Below, piece after piece: positions 1 through 6,925 of a stretch of 7,465 bases of DNA. The stretch is from contig JACPZR010000098.1 in assembly GCA_016195395.1 (NCBI GenBank), positions 1 to 7,465 on the forward strand. The letters run 5' to 3'. A program made the translations under genes and the position numbers. The notes under the pieces were generated by a model. The model did not search any database. It saw only the letters and a program-made list of their open reading frames with translations, and was not told where the DNA came from. This DNA comes from Spirochaetia bacterium (lineage in GTDB: Bacteria > Spirochaetota > Leptospirae > Leptospirales > Leptonemataceae). How positions within the stretch are numbered: position 1 is the first letter of the stretch; every line of letters starts with the position of its first letter.

Positions 1-1
1 C

Positions 2-1480
2 ATCGAAGGTTTGACCGAGGGACTGAAAGCCGTTTCAGAAGGCCTCATTGCGCAGCTCTCTCAGGCTTACGCCGCCCTTGCGGCTGCGGCTCCGGTGATC
101 GCAACCGGTGAACTCAAAATTCCGCCGGGCACGGTCATTCAGCAGCTACCCCCGGGTGCGGCGGCCCCCGCAGGAGCAGCACCGGCTCCCACTGCATTCG
201 TCGGAGTTCCTACAACGGGACCCGGCCCGGCAGCGGCACCGGGAGCGGGAGCCCCTGCCATGCCGGGACCTGCACAAGGCGCTGTCAATCCCGCGGCGGC
301 TCCGGGTCTCCGGATGCTTCTTGGCGGCGCCGCGACGGGCGGGGCCACCGCAGCCGGAATCGGCGAGGCTGTTCCAGTGGGTTACGGTGTAAGCACCACT
401 GAGGACAAGAGCTGGCTCCCCATCACTGACGGTTGGACCGATGCGGACTTTGATCGTGAGTGGGAAAAATACAAAAACCTCCCACTGAAGGACCGCCGGA
501 GCGGAAAGGAGCGACGCATCAGCGCAGACCGCCGAAAAGGTCCCGATGCTCTCCGCAAAGACCGGCGCAGTGGATTTGACAGACGAAAGAACGACCTGTT
601 CAAAGAGCGCGACGAGTTTCTGAAGAAACTCGAGAAACACAAAGAAAACAAGAAGAAGCTCGAAGAGGCCCAGAAGAACAAAGAGAAAAAACCCGAGAAG
701 GCTGGCACCGCTGTCATGGGGAAAGGACCCCTCGTTCCGGAAATCAGGATCGAGAACGCCGTCATCAATATCGGCGAGCCGGAGAAAGACAAAGCACCGG
801 AACCTCCCACAAAAGAACCGGAGCCGCTGAAGGAAGAGGAGGAGAAGAAGCCGGAACCGGTTGAAGAAGCCAAAGCAGAAGAGCCGCCGGAAGAAGAAGA
901 GGAGGAAGAACCACGGGCTGAAAAACCCCCTCCACTGGACGACCTGCCGAAACTGGGATTTCCGTCTGCGATTGAGCAGGACTTGGAACCGGTTGTCATG
1001 GTTGCGGAGGCCCCTGAGGGCGCCGCTGAGGCCGGGGCAGCCGAAGCCGCGCCTGCGGAAGCTGTGGCCGAAGGGCTGGGCGAAGGCGTAGAGGAAATCA
1101 TCGAACCGGAAGAAGGCGCCGGGGAAGAGAAAAAGGAGCCCGAGAAACCGGCCGTTCAGGAAATCCACGGGATTCTTGAACTGAAACCGCCGGAAGAGGA
1201 CGATGCCCCGTTCCTCACGCTGACATACGACTTCACCAAAATACCCAACTCATTCAAGCTGAGCCGCGACTATCACACGATGGAATATGCCTACTACAAA
1301 TACAAACCGATGCTCATTAAGGCCCAGGAGTTCACGCGTCGTAAGATGCTGAAGAACGCACTGAACTACTACCGCGTCATCAAGTCGCAGAACATTCCTC
1401 CGGAATTCAAGCGGATGGTGAACCGCAACATCAAGGACATCACCGACTATCTTGAAAAGTTCCTGATGAGCCGCGGCTGA
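2..1480 (+). CDS. Low-complexity acidic/proline-rich protein with helical C-terminal module (5' partial)
   Basis: I do not recognise this protein. The reading frame is open to the window edge (codons for I-E-G precede the TTG at 11), so the true start is probably upstream; residue numbers here count from that TTG. Residues 1-35 look helical. Residues 36-115 are rich in Ala, Pro and Gly. Residues 161-193 carry four DRR/ERR-type motifs. Residues 194-230 are Lys/Glu-rich and likely coiled coil or a single helix. Residues 258-310 form a Glu/Pro/Lys tract including seven consecutive Glu, followed by an Ala/Glu-rich stretch to about 380. The last 100 residues (about 388-489) are of normal complexity, Tyr/Lys/Arg-rich and predicted helical, with a YAYYK motif at 426-430 and a TPR-like helix pair after it. 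No signal peptide or membrane segment is visible in the part present. The mix suggests a scaffold or adaptor with a flexible linker and a folded C-terminus; that is inference. Its stop overlaps the symporter's ATG by one base. Confidence 0.85.
   Translation: MEGLTEGLKAVSEGLIAQLSQAYAALAAAAPVIATGELKIPPGTVIQQLPPGAAAPAGAAPAPTAFVGVPTTGPGPAAAPGAGAPAMPGPAQGAVNPAAAPGLRMLLGGAATGGATAAGIGEAVPVGYGVSTTEDKSWLPITDGWTDADFDREWEKYKNLPLKDRRSGKERRISADRRKGPDALRKDRRSGFDRRKNDLFKERDEFLKKLEKHKENKKKLEEAQKNKEKKPEKAGTAVMGKGPLVPEIRIENAVINIGEPEKDKAPEPPTKEPEPLKEEEEKKPEPVEEAKAEEPPEEEEEEEPRAEKPPPLDDLPKLGFPSAIEQDLEPVVMVAEAPEGAAEAGAAEAAPAEAVAEGLGEGVEEIIEPEEGAGEEKKEPEKPAVQEIHGILELKPPEEDDAPFLTLTYDFTKIPNSFKLSRDYHTMEYAYYKYKPMLIKAQEFTRRKMLKNALNYYRVIKSQNIPPEFKRMVNRNIKDITDYLEKFLMSRG
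491..589 (+). repeat. Arginine-rich DRRSG/DRRK repeat inside the first gene
   Basis: Residues 161-193 (numbered from the TTG at 11) contain DRRSGKERR, then DRRKGPD, then DRRSGFDRRK. The spacing is 4-12 residues between basic pairs. The repeat is clear at protein level and only partly at DNA level (gaccgccggagcgg near 491 against gaccggcgcagtgg near 560), so it is an old or selected repeat, not a recent duplication. A strongly basic patch beside a long acidic tract suggests binding to a nucleic acid, a membrane or an acidic partner; this is inference. Confidence 0.6.
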
Positions 1481-2808
1481 TGTCCCTCGACTTTTTCCTG
1501 TACACACTCCTGCCGGCTGTGATCTTTGTGGCTGCAGTTGCCTCCACGGCACGCGTCCTGCACAGACTCCTTCCGGTTTTGGATAGACTCTTCATCCCCC
1601 CGGCCATGACCGGCGGTCTTCTGCTCCTTCTGGGGGGCCCGGCCGTACTCAGTTGGATCCCCGCGCCGCCTCACGCATTCATAACACGCTGGCCGGTATT
1701 TCTTGTAACGTTACTCTTTGCCGGAATCGTTTTGGGTGAACGACGCAGCCATGCAGAACCTGGAATGGGCGGGGCCGTGATACGGCAGGGAATCTTTGTG
1801 TGGATTGTGGGACTGAGTCAGATATGCATAGGGTTCTGTGTGGTTCTTTTGGCAGGTTGGGAACACGTTCCGCGGCTGGCAGCTCATGCCATCGAAGTTT
1901 CATGGGCAGGAGGGCCAGGATCGTCGGCGTCATTCAAGGCAATCGCCGAAAAACTGGGGGATTTTGCATCCGGGGATCTTGCTGTTGCGGGCGCCACAGG
2001 CGGTCTTGTGTGGGGAACGTTATCCGGGGTGGTTGCGTTATCATTCCTGCCTCGCCCCGCTCATGAACGGCTGGAAGACGTGCCGCATGCTGACGCACAG
2101 ACCTCTGCCGGCATTCGGTGGCTGTCTTACGCTGTGGGTGCGGCGGCCATTGCCCTGGCGTCGGTGCTGGCCTGGGCCGGGATGACAGGAATCTCCCGTA
2201 CGCTCTCATTCGTCTCCGTAAAGGCGTCGCATTTTGTGGAGGACCTGCCCCTGTTCTTTGCCGCGCTTTTGACCGCCTATGTGATGCGCCCCATTCTCCG
2301 TCGCTCGGCAGCATGGGAAGACGCTGCCCAAGCAGGCGAAAAACTGACGTCCATTGTCCTTGAGGTTCTTGTCATTTCTGCCATTGCTTCTGTGCGCCTT
2401 TCCGTTCTTGTGACTAACGCGTGGGTGTTCGGTGCGCTCATGACGGCAGCGGCCGTATGGTCGGTTGTGCAGCTGTTCGTTCTTTCACGACTTCTGCTTC
2501 CCCGCCACCTGTGGAAAGAACTGGCTCTCTTGAATTATGGAATGGCCACGGGAACCACAGCCCTGGGCCTCATGCTCCTCCGGGCCTACAGAACCCGGCT
2601 GGAGACGCCTGCGGCAGCGGTGTACGGGCTGGCCGCTCCGTTATCCGCGCCATTTATCGGCGGGGGGGCGGTCTCACTCCTGCTTCCCGAGCTGACCGCG
2701 CGCGGATGGGGAATCTGGATTCTTGCATGCAGCGGCATACTCTGTGTGATTCTGACCGGTATTGGTCTTTTACTTGCCGAAAAGGAAGGCCGCGCATTTT
2801 CTTCCTGA
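1480..2808 (+). CDS. Sodium:glutamate symporter (GltS/ESS family) membrane protein
   Basis: This is an inner-membrane secondary transporter that resembles the sodium-coupled glutamate importer GltS. At 442 residues it is somewhat longer than E. coli GltS (about 400). Hydrophobic segments run throughout, roughly ten or more (about 5-24, 42-60, 70-86, 103-125, 168-190, 212-235, 253-270, 290-335, 350-366, 378-402, 408-432). Family-like signatures occur in both inverted halves: GGPGSS at 144-149 with a following Gly/Ala-rich helix (A170-G183), and in the second half YGMATGTTALGLMLLR (353-368), ETPAAAVYG (375-383) and PFIGGG (391-396). The loop at about 192-210 is hydrophilic and likely cytoplasmic. 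The ATG at 1480 overlaps the upstream TGA as TGATG, which favours coupled translation; no strong ribosome binding site precedes it. The family assignment is solid, but the substrate is not proven: members may carry glutamate or related anions, and this one is divergent, so I give no symbol. Confidence 0.85.
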   Translation: MSLDFFLYTLLPAVIFVAAVASTARVLHRLLPVLDRLFIPPAMTGGLLLLLGGPAVLSWIPAPPHAFITRWPVFLVTLLFAGIVLGERRSHAEPGMGGAVIRQGIFVWIVGLSQICIGFCVVLLAGWEHVPRLAAHAIEVSWAGGPGSSASFKAIAEKLGDFASGDLAVAGATGGLVWGTLSGVVALSFLPRPAHERLEDVPHADAQTSAGIRWLSYAVGAAAIALASVLAWAGMTGISRTLSFVSVKASHFVEDLPLFFAALLTAYVMRPILRRSAAWEDAAQAGEKLTSIVLEVLVISAIASVRLSVLVTNAWVFGALMTAAAVWSVVQLFVLSRLLLPRHLWKELALLNYGMATGTTALGLMLLRAYRTRLETPAAAVYGLAAPLSAPFIGGGAVSLLLPELTARGWGIWILACSGILCVILTGIGLLLAEKEGRAFSS

Positions 2809-2809
2809 T

Positions 2810-3556
2810 ATGAGTTTCCACTATCTTCCTTACGAAGAACAGGCATACGGGGCGTTCGACAGCGAACGCATTCTAGAAAGGAAACCCATAGGATTCTCTC
2901 AAGACGAGGGCGGAATGAAACCGTTCTCCACGCTCTTCTACTGGGCGTTTGCCTGGAGCGACTCAGGCGGGCTCATTGCAGAACACCCGCACCAAGGTTT
3001 TGAAATCTGCTCTTTCATTCTCAGGGGCGAGATTGAACACTTTGACAACAAGGCCAACGCGTGGAAGAAATTAAACACGGGTGACGCGCAGATCATCAGG
3101 GCCGGAAATGGAATCACGCACGCAGAGCGCATGGGACCCGGGTCCGCCATGTTCCAGATTTGGTTTGATCCTGACCTGTCCCACACTCTGCGCCAGCCCC
3201 CCACATATGACGACTACCGTGCTGCTGACTTCCCCGCCTTTGACCGCGGCAGTATGCACGAGGTCACAATTGTTGGAGACGACTCACCATTTGAAATGAA
3301 AACGCCGGCCGTGGTAAAACGTTATTCAATGAAACCCGGGCCTTACAACATCCCCGTCGATCCAACGGCGGCCGTTGCTGTTTACGTGCTGGAGGGCGCC
3401 GGCGTACTGGGCGGCAAACAAACCAAGAAAGGGGACTTTGGAGTTCTTGTCCGTGAGAACACCATCGCCGGCACCATGGAGACCGCAGGGGAATTGTTCG
3501 CCATTCAAGTTCCGGGTGAACCTCCCTACCCCCTCTACAGCGACCGATACGGCTGA
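2810..3556 (+). CDS. Pirin-family bicupin protein
   Basis: Pirins are two-domain cupins of the cytoplasm; some bind iron and oxidise quercetin (YhhW, human pirin), but the physiological role in most bacteria is unknown. I choose the ATG at 2810, one base after the symporter stop, giving 248 residues that begin MSFHYLPYEE. A longer start (ATG at 2762) exists but would add 16 residues overlapping the symporter. The N-terminal cupin holds the expected metal ligands: H59 and H61 in EHPHQGFE, and H104 with E106 in GITHAE. By analogy with human pirin these four bind Fe or another divalent metal. The GDAQIIRAGNGITH stretch before the last two is also typical. The C-terminal domain (about 155-248) has a weaker cupin pattern and no obvious metal site. 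All four ligands are present, so the protein is probably metal-loaded. It may act in redox sensing or as a dioxygenase; neither follows from the neighbours. Confidence 0.92.
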   Translation: MSFHYLPYEEQAYGAFDSERILERKPIGFSQDEGGMKPFSTLFYWAFAWSDSGGLIAEHPHQGFEICSFILRGEIEHFDNKANAWKKLNTGDAQIIRAGNGITHAERMGPGSAMFQIWFDPDLSHTLRQPPTYDDYRAADFPAFDRGSMHEVTIVGDDSPFEMKTPAVVKRYSMKPGPYNIPVDPTAAVAVYVLEGAGVLGGKQTKKGDFGVLVRENTIAGTMETAGELFAIQVPGEPPYPLYSDRYG

Positions 3557-3572
3557 AATGCGTTGCAGATAG
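3554..3572 (+). other. Pirin stop / unusual start junction of the fourth gene
   Basis: The pirin TGA (3554-3556) is followed by AATGCGTTGCAGATAG. The only ATG (3558) is in another frame and ends after four codons at TAG (3570-3572). The long downstream frame, which is the same frame as pirin, opens at TTG 3563. Either translation reinitiates at this TTG after the pirin stop, or one base is missing between 3560 and 3563; adding a base would join the ATG to the long frame. In-frame readthrough of the pirin TGA is a less likely third option. Confidence 0.5.
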
Positions 3573-4333
3573 ATTTCTTTGAGGAGTTTCTTAACGATGA
3601 TGCGTTATCCCGGGCATCGCTCATCAAGCATCCATGTGTTGTGTTTCTTGCCGCGCCCTCTCTTGACGCATTCGACGAAGCTGCCGGACGTCTGGTAACG
3701 TACCACAAGGCCGCACAACCGGCGTATTGGCCGCTGCTTGAGAAGTCGTACTGGATTTCTCCGTTTTCGTACCTTGAGGAGCTCGAAGGCCTCCGCCAAC
3801 ACCTTCTCTCCCGGGCCGACCGCTTCGACGTCCTCTTTGATCTGGAACTCCCTCTGGTCCGACGCAGCATGTTCCTAAAGGGATGGCGCGGATTTCTTGA
3901 AAAAAGGAGACGTATTGCCGCGATCACACGCGAACTGGACCTGGCCGGGTTCCGCATTCATACAGCAGAATATCCGCCCACCGGGCCCGTTGCGCGCTTC
4001 CTGATGAGCGCTCTCGGCATCACGTTCCCTATGGATTCCGTTCCACACCATCGTATTGTTATGTATTATACAAGTATGCTGCCCCGCTGGATTCAAGGGG
4101 CTATGCGGCGTGAGATCAGGAGTTCGGCGGCCGAACATGGCAGACGGTTCGCTGGAGGCTTGGGAACCACCGCGGTTGGCATATTTGGAAATGAGCCGCG
4201 CCTCTCGCCGGAGGACCTCGACCGTGATCTGGGCATGCTCAAAGCTTCCGGCGTAAAACGGGCAGTGATCTTCCGACTGGGCGGCATCACCCAGGAGTAC
4301 GCCGACGTTATCCATCGGTACGCGGGTGATTGA
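3563..4333 (+). CDS. Unrecognised protein with TIM-barrel-like pattern
   Basis: I do not recognise this 256-residue protein. It has no signal peptide or membrane segment and is probably cytoplasmic. Alternating hydrophobic strands and amphipathic helices suggest an alpha/beta barrel: strands near 25-31 (CVVFLAA), 89-96 (DVLFDLEL), 130-137 (RIHTAEYP), 163-169 (RIVMYYT), 203-210 (TAVGIFGN) and 233-240 (RAVIFRLG). Acidic or polar residues sit at several strand ends (D93, E95, E136, N210, E211), as in barrel enzymes acting on sugars, but no family motif confirms this. The final strand-helix (GVKRAVIFRLGGITQEYADVI) is a typical last barrel unit. The start is uncertain: the frame has a stop at 3554-3556 (the pirin stop, same frame), and TTG at 3563 is the first usable codon, with no ribosome binding site. 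It lies 6 bases after pirin and 3 bases before the J-domain gene, so it is probably cotranscribed with both. Confidence 0.8.
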   Translation: MQIDFFEEFLNDDALSRASLIKHPCVVFLAAPSLDAFDEAAGRLVTYHKAAQPAYWPLLEKSYWISPFSYLEELEGLRQHLLSRADRFDVLFDLELPLVRRSMFLKGWRGFLEKRRRIAAITRELDLAGFRIHTAEYPPTGPVARFLMSALGITFPMDSVPHHRIVMYYTSMLPRWIQGAMRREIRSSAAEHGRRFAGGLGTTAVGIFGNEPRLSPEDLDRDLGMLKASGVKRAVIFRLGGITQEYADVIHRYAGD

Positions 4334-4336
4334 GAA

Positions 4337-5014
4337 GTGGCGTTAAACTTGATTCATTGCGGAATTCTTGGGCTGGGGGACAACGCCTCGTTGGAGGAAG
4401 TCAAAACCGCATATCGGAGACTCGTGAAAGCCAATCACCCTGACCTGTTCCCCCCTGACGAGAAGCTGGTTCAAGAACTCAAGATGATGCGGATCAATGA
4501 AGCCTATCGTGAATTGGTCCGCGCGTTTGAGGATTCCTCAAAGAACACCGGCACAACACCGCCTGCGATGTCCCCGGATGGCGATGAAAGGCCGCGCGTA
4601 GACGGCTGGGACTACGATCTGCACCACAGAGATCCAGTGCTCTCTTCGGAGCGCGGCGTTGGAATGCACGGGGATCCGTCGTATGCGTATTACAAGCAGG
4701 GTTTCATCCGTTACAGCCGCGGTCTGGGCGGAATCATGGACCAGAACCGCTTCATTAAACTGACAGCCGACGCAAACGGCCTCCGGCGCTCCCTGTACGC
4801 GCTGCGCAACTTTCAGGAGGCTTACGACTATTTCAACCGCGTGGTCACAGACTATCCGGAGAGTATCTGGGCGCGGGATGCCCGAATGAAAATCGAACGA
4901 ATCCGCGGCTATAACCGGATCTATCTGAAAATACAGAAGAACTTGAAGGAACGCCTCAGCGGGACGCCGGATGTCCAGCCGTCGGGGACTTCAGAAACAG
5001 ATCCGACGAGCTGA
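4337..5014 (+). CDS. J-domain protein with TPR-like C-terminus
   Basis: This is a DnaJ-like cochaperone of the cytoplasm that should stimulate an Hsp70 (DnaK) ATPase. The J domain covers about residues 4-66: helix II is basic ([14 protein letters not shown]), the essential HPD is at 34-36, and helix III reads [11 protein letters not shown] (50-60). It lacks the Gly/Phe region and Cys-rich zinc centre of full DnaJ, so it is a class C J-protein. A polar linker (about 67-112) leads to a helical region (113-205) with YAYYK at 116-120 and a TPR-like helix pair ([20 protein letters not shown], then [13 protein letters not shown]). That tail probably selects a client or partner. Translation starts at GTG 4337, three bases after the preceding stop; a weak GAGAA lies just upstream. 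The last 59 bases overlap hisC on the other strand. The J domain is certain; the client is unknown. Confidence 0.9.
   Translation: MALNLIHCGILGLGDNASLEEVKTAYRRLVKANHPDLFPPDEKLVQELKMMRINEAYRELVRAFEDSSKNTGTTPPAMSPDGDERPRVDGWDYDLHHRDPVLSSERGVGMHGDPSYAYYKQGFIRYSRGLGGIMDQNRFIKLTADANGLRRSLYALRNFQEAYDYFNRVVTDYPESIWARDARMKIERIRGYNRIYLKIQKNLKERLSGTPDVQPSGTSETDPTS
4956..5014. other. Tail-to-tail overlap of the J-domain gene and hisC
   Basis: The two convergent genes share 59 bases at their 3' ends. The segment codes for the polar tail of the J-domain protein ([17 protein letters not shown]) on one strand and the tail of HisC ([18 protein letters not shown]) on the other. Neither tail belongs to its family's conserved core, so the overlap could have arisen by loss of a stop codon. 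I see no GC hairpin followed by T residues here, so transcripts from both sides may run into each other. Confidence 0.7.
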
Positions 5015-6059
5015 TCAGCGCGTTGATCTGTTCGCGTGTGCCGATGGTGATCCGCACAAATTTCTCTCCACGACCCTCTGGAAAATACCGCACCAGTATT
5101 TTCCGGCCCCGCAGATACTCAAAGTATTCCCGGCCGCGGCCGTCCGGGGGGGACACGTATAGAAAGTTCGCAGCGCTTGGAAGCACATCAAAACCCATAC
5201 GTGTCAATTCCTTGCGCAAAAACTCTCTGGTTTCCACGATTTCATCGATGTGCTTCTGAATCGATGGAAAATCTTCAAGGGCTGCGGTGGCGGCCGCCTG
5301 TGCCAGCCTCGAAACGTTATATGAATCCTTTACCTTCTCCATTTCGCGGACAAACTCGGGATGCGCCACAATCCAACCGATGCGCATGCCCGCAAGGCTC
5401 ATCGCTTTGCTGAACGTGCCGCAGACCAAGAGGCGTTCAAGCCCCGGGCGGCCCGCCTGCGGAGCCAGCGTTTCCACGCCAAACGGCGCATATGCTTCAT
5501 CCACAAGGGTAAGCGACGGGCTGGATCGGGCAAATGCCAGGATGTCCTGCGAAGACTCCGGAATACCGGTGGGCGCGTTGGGGTTTACTATGGCTGTCAG
5601 CTTCGCGGTCCGGGCGTGCAAAAGCATCTCCGCCAGGTTCATGCGCCAGTCGTCCTTCAACGCAACGGCCGTGGTGGACGCTTGGACCAGGGAGGCCAGG
5701 GTGGGGTACAGGCTGTACGTGGGAGAAGCGGTCACAAAGCTGTCTCCGGGGCCGCACACTGTGCGGAACAGGATGGACAGAATCTCATCCGATCCATTGG
5801 CGATCAAAATATTATCAGGCGTCGTTCCGCAATGGGCGGCAAGCAGCGTCCGTAAAGGAGCCGCCACCGGGTCTGGATAACGTTGGAGCCGCTCCGCGTC
5901 AACTTCGCGGTGGAGAGCCTCCCGTACTCGGTCTGGAACAGGGTACGGATTCTCGTTGGTATTGAGTTTGATGAATTCCGCGCTTTCTGTCTGGTATCCC
6001 GGCACGTAACCTGCAATCGCTCTGATATGAGGATGCACAAAGTCGAGGATCTGCTTCAC
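4956..6059 (-). CDS. hisC: Histidinol-phosphate aminotransferase
   Basis: HisC is a cytoplasmic PLP enzyme of fold type I that converts imidazole-acetol phosphate and glutamate to histidinol phosphate in histidine synthesis; some members also act on aromatic amino acids. The 367 residues match the family's usual length (about 350-365). Motifs in order: [10 protein letters not shown] at 31-40, NGSDEIL at 88-94, NPNAPTG at 159-165, the PLP-contacting VDEAY at 186-190, [15 protein letters not shown] at 215-229 with the Schiff-base lysine K218 and R226, and a C-terminal VRITIGT with the substrate-carboxylate arginine. The start is GTG at 6059-6057, overlapping the upstream gene's TGA by four bases (GTGA), with a G-rich stretch just upstream. 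The last 18 or so residues run past the usual end and overlap the J-domain gene. No other his genes are in the window, so hisC appears separated from a his operon. Broad specificity within the COG0079 family is possible. Confidence 0.93.
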   Translation of the reverse strand: MKQILDFVHPHIRAIAGYVPGYQTESAEFIKLNTNENPYPVPDRVREALHREVDAERLQRYPDPVAAPLRTLLAAHCGTTPDNILIANGSDEILSILFRTVCGPGDSFVTASPTYSLYPTLASLVQASTTAVALKDDWRMNLAEMLLHARTAKLTAIVNPNAPTGIPESSQDILAFARSSPSLTLVDEAYAPFGVETLAPQAGRPGLERLLVCGTFSKAMSLAGMRIGWIVAHPEFVREMEKVKDSYNVSRLAQAAATAALEDFPSIQKHIDEIVETREFLRKELTRMGFDVLPSAANFLYVSPPDGRGREYFEYLRGRKILVRYFPEGRGEKFVRITIGTREQINALISSSDLFLKSPTAGHPASR

Positions 6060-6925
6060 TGCCCCAGCCCCTTCAGCGCCTCTTCTGCGCCCATCTTATC
6101 CTCGGGGTCATGAAGAGACAGGGACGCATATTGCAGATCCGCACGGGCTTCCTTCACCTGACCCAGCTCACGAAGGCAGAGGCCGCGAAAATAACGCGCG
6201 TAAGCATGATTGTTATCCACAGCGGTAAAGCGCATCAGATACGTATTCCAGTAGCCCGCGGCGCTCCGGTAATCTTTCAATTCCATAGAAGCCACCGCAG
6301 CGTTATACAGCGCATTCTGCCTGTCTTCGGCGGCGCCGGGAGCAGAAGACGAATAGGCGCGCAGAAAGTGATCCCGTGCGCGCGCGGCGTTTCCATTTTC
6401 AAAATAGTAGAGACCCACTTTGAAATTCAAGCTCACATTTCCGGGGTCCTTTTCCAGTTGCTGGACAAGAACGCCTGCCCCGGCACGACGCTTTGCAACG
6501 TCACGCATCTTTCGCGCAAGCGTCCGCGCGTCCACAAACCCGTCCACACGGTCAAGCACGGAGCCGTTCTTGTCCAGAAACACAATCACCGGAACGCCGC
6601 TGACTCTGTATTTGCGGGCCAGAGAAGGCTGCTCCTCGCTGTTGATCGTCACGGATACGAACTTAGACGCCTCATCCGTCACTTCTGCCGATGGGTAGGT
6701 TTCCTTTCTCAAACGGCGGCAGTAACCACACCAAGAAGCAAAGAAATCGAGCATCACAGGACGATCTAAACCCTGGGCAGAGGCCAGAGCCTTGTTGAAG
6801 TCGGTCTGCCACTGTATGGGCGCGCCGGCGCGGAGCTGGCCCTCGTCCGGACCAAAGCCCAGAAGCACGAGCATCACAACCCCGGCAATGGATACAAGAG
6901 CCCTGCGGCGTCCAACGTTCAGCAT
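6056..6925 (-). CDS. Exported thioredoxin-fold protein with TPR-like repeats
   Basis: This is a thiol-disulfide redox protein, probably periplasmic. I choose the ATG at 6925 (289 residues); a TTG at 6934 would add three. The N-terminus has a basic n-region (GRRR), a hydrophobic core (about 9-24) and a possible signal cleavage site after AGA at 33-35; it could instead stay as an anchor. No lipobox cysteine is present. The thioredoxin domain spans about 38-145, with FFASWCGYCRRLRKETY (61-77), active cysteines C66 and C69, and the cis-proline loop SGVPVIVF (P112), followed by DKNGSVLDRVDGF. The pattern matches thioredoxin_7/DsbD-gamma-like proteins. Residues 150-285 form TPR-like helix pairs (for example VGLYYFENGNAARARDHFLRAY and YFRGLCLRELGQVKEARADLQYA), so a protein-binding arm is fused to the redox domain. 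No clear ribosome binding site precedes the start. It is probably cotranscribed with hisC, whose GTG overlaps its stop. The redox partner is unknown. Confidence 0.88.
   Translation of the reverse strand: MLNVGRRRALVSIAGVVMLVLLGFGPDEGQLRAGAPIQWQTDFNKALASAQGLDRPVMLDFFASWCGYCRRLRKETYPSAEVTDEASKFVSVTINSEEQPSLARKYRVSGVPVIVFLDKNGSVLDRVDGFVDARTLARKMRDVAKRRAGAGVLVQQLEKDPGNVSLNFKVGLYYFENGNAARARDHFLRAYSSSAPGAAEDRQNALYNAAVASMELKDYRSAAGYWNTYLMRFTAVDNNHAYARYFRGLCLRELGQVKEARADLQYASLSLHDPEDKMGAEEALKGLGQ

Noticed and set aside
146..1168. Long minus-strand open frames opposite the first gene (340 and 239 codons)
   Set aside because: They are the reverse complement of a purine-rich, low-complexity coding region. 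Their products are runs of Phe/Leu/Arg or Ser/Gly with no natural protein pattern, while the plus strand has a folded C-terminus and a proper junction to the next gene.
2762..2809. Upstream ATG extending the pirin gene by 16 residues
   Set aside because: The added residues overlap the symporter's tail and are not pirin-like. The ATG at 2810 gives a normal pirin N-terminus.
5287..5965. Plus-strand open frames of 140-200 codons opposite hisC
   Set aside because: They are shadows: the minus strand carries every HisC motif, and the plus-strand products have no recognisable domain or ribosome binding site.
6110..6769. A 219-codon plus-strand frame opposite the thioredoxin gene
   Set aside because: It is a shadow of a gene with a clear WCGYC site and signal sequence on the other strand.
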